From positions 1 to 16,874 of the forward strand of contig JADJAL010000039.1 of assembly GCA_016704305.1 (NCBI GenBank): a stretch of 16,874 nt of DNA, in the 5' to 3' direction. Each line of letters begins with the position of its first letter. Positions within the stretch are counted from its first letter, which is position 1. The notes beneath the pieces are model-generated. The model was not told where the DNA came from, made no database searches, and was given only the letters and a program-made list of their open reading frames with translations. This DNA is from Haliea sp. (lineage in GTDB: Bacteria; Pseudomonadota; Gammaproteobacteria; Pseudomonadales; Halieaceae). This document shows, piece after piece, positions 16,183 to 16,874 of the stretch. The position numbers were made by a program, and so were the translations under genes.

Positions 16183-16874
16183 ATGATGATCGACGTGAAA
16201 CCTTCCGGCCAGGCCTGCGGCGCCACGGTCACGGGCGTGGACCTGTCCGGCACGCTTGACGCGGCAACCATTCGCATCCTGCGCACCGCCTGGATGGAGC
16301 ACCATGTGCTGGCGTTTCCCGGCCAGACGCTGTCCGATGCCGATCTGGAGCGCATTGTGCAGTACTTCGGCGTGTTCGGCGCCGAGCCGTACTTCATGCC
16401 GATTGCCGGCAGCGAACACGTGGTCGCGCTGACCCGCAAGGCGGATGAGAAAGCTCCGCTGTTCGCGGAGAACTGGCATTCCGACTGGAGTTTTCTGGAG
16501 GAGCCACCGATCGGCACCTGCTTGTACAGCCTGGTGATACCGCCGGTGGGCGGCGAAACCGGCTTTACCAACCAGCAGAAAGCGCTGGCGGAAATGCCTC
16601 CTGCGCTGCGCGCGCGGCTGGAAGGGCGCATCGCGCTGCATTCGGCCGGTGCTGCTTATGCGCCGGACGGGATGTACGGCGCCAGGGATAAAGCGGCGGG
16701 CGCAACGTAACGATTCGCTCAGACGATGCGCGCGGGTGCGTGGGCGCCGTTCATCGCGCGCGCCACCCGGAAAGCGGCCGCGACACCCTGCTCGGTTGCC
16801 TCGGCTACATCATGGGCGTGGCAGGCATGGACGACAACGAGGGCCAGCACGAGTTGCTGCTGGAACTGCACGCC
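16183..16874 (+). CDS. TauD/TfdA-type dioxygenase (second copy), frameshifted and cut by window end
   Basis: A Fe(II)/2-oxoglutarate dioxygenase truncated at the right edge. The start MMIDVKPSGQACGATVTGVDLSG is the classical TauD/TfdA N-terminus, with AGGAG (16170-16174) eight bases before ATG 16183. MEHHVLAFPGQTLSD follows, then NWHSDWSFLEEPP with the H99-x-D101 iron ligands and YSLVIPPVGGETGFTNQQKA. The written frame stops at 16710. From about 16695 another frame continues plausible family sequence (VTIRSDD..., RHPESGRDTLLG, EGQHELLLELHA) to the last base, so one indel near 16695 is likely. The distal His and Arg would lie beyond or near the window end. It is almost certainly co-transcribed with the GMC oxidase. 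This is the more TfdA-like of the two copies (canonical N-terminal SG-V-TGVDLSG pattern), suggesting the two act on different intermediates. Confidence 0.85.

Noticed and set aside
1..16874. Mobile element, prophage, CRISPR array or tRNA
   Set aside because: No transposase, integrase, terminal repeats, regularly spaced repeats or tRNA-like cloverleaf was found on either strand.

Overview
The window reads as GC-rich chromosomal DNA from a gammaproteobacterium, probably marine. The placement rests mainly on a broken DUF3581-type gene at the left end (a family I associate with Gammaproteobacteria) and on the style of the catabolic genes, so it is an inference. No rRNA, tRNA, CRISPR array, transposase or integrase is visible.

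Layout. (1) 8-735 (+): remnant of a DUF3581 gene, frame-broken several times. (2) 745-2970 (-): membrane-tethered sulfatase, followed by a badly broken catechol-O-methyltransferase-like gene. (3) 3113-5478 (+): short-chain dehydrogenase (SDR), small SRPBCC-fold protein, phytanoyl-CoA-dioxygenase-like protein. (4) 5480-8911 (-): Rieske oxygenase alpha subunit, membrane di-iron hydroxylase, major facilitator transporter. (5) 9066-13228 (+): metal-dependent amidohydrolase, TauD/TfdA dioxygenase, Baeyer-Villiger-type flavin monooxygenase. (6) 13242-14496 (-): acyl-CoA dehydrogenase. (7) 14657-16874 (+): exported GMC (cholesterol-oxidase-like) flavoenzyme and a second TauD/TfdA dioxygenase cut by the window end.

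Reading the genes together. Six oxygenases from five unrelated families (Rieske, membrane di-iron, PhyH, two TauD, flavin Baeyer-Villiger) sit in about 13 kb with a sulfatase, an alcohol oxidase, an SDR, an acyl-CoA dehydrogenase and a transporter. This looks like a catabolic island for a hydrophobic, possibly sulfated, alicyclic or isoprenoid/steroid-like compound. A plausible order is desulfation and alcohol oxidation in the periplasm, uptake, hydroxylations, ring opening by the Baeyer-Villiger enzyme, C-C or ester cleavage by the amidohydrolase, then beta-oxidation. The substrate is not readable from sequence, and the order is inference.

Regulation. The divergent gap between the Rieske and amidohydrolase operons holds a perfect FNR/Anr-type box (TTGAT-N4-ATCAA, 8991-9004), suggesting oxygen-responsive control. 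Two other intergenic gaps hold GTGCC/GGCAC inverted repeats that could be operators.

Quality caveat. Many genes carry one-base indels, often at homopolymers, and several pairs compensate each other (sulfatase, SDR, Baeyer-Villiger enzyme). Conserved residues continue in the new frame. I read most of these as sequencing or assembly errors rather than decay. The two leftmost genes are damaged badly enough that true pseudogenes remain possible.
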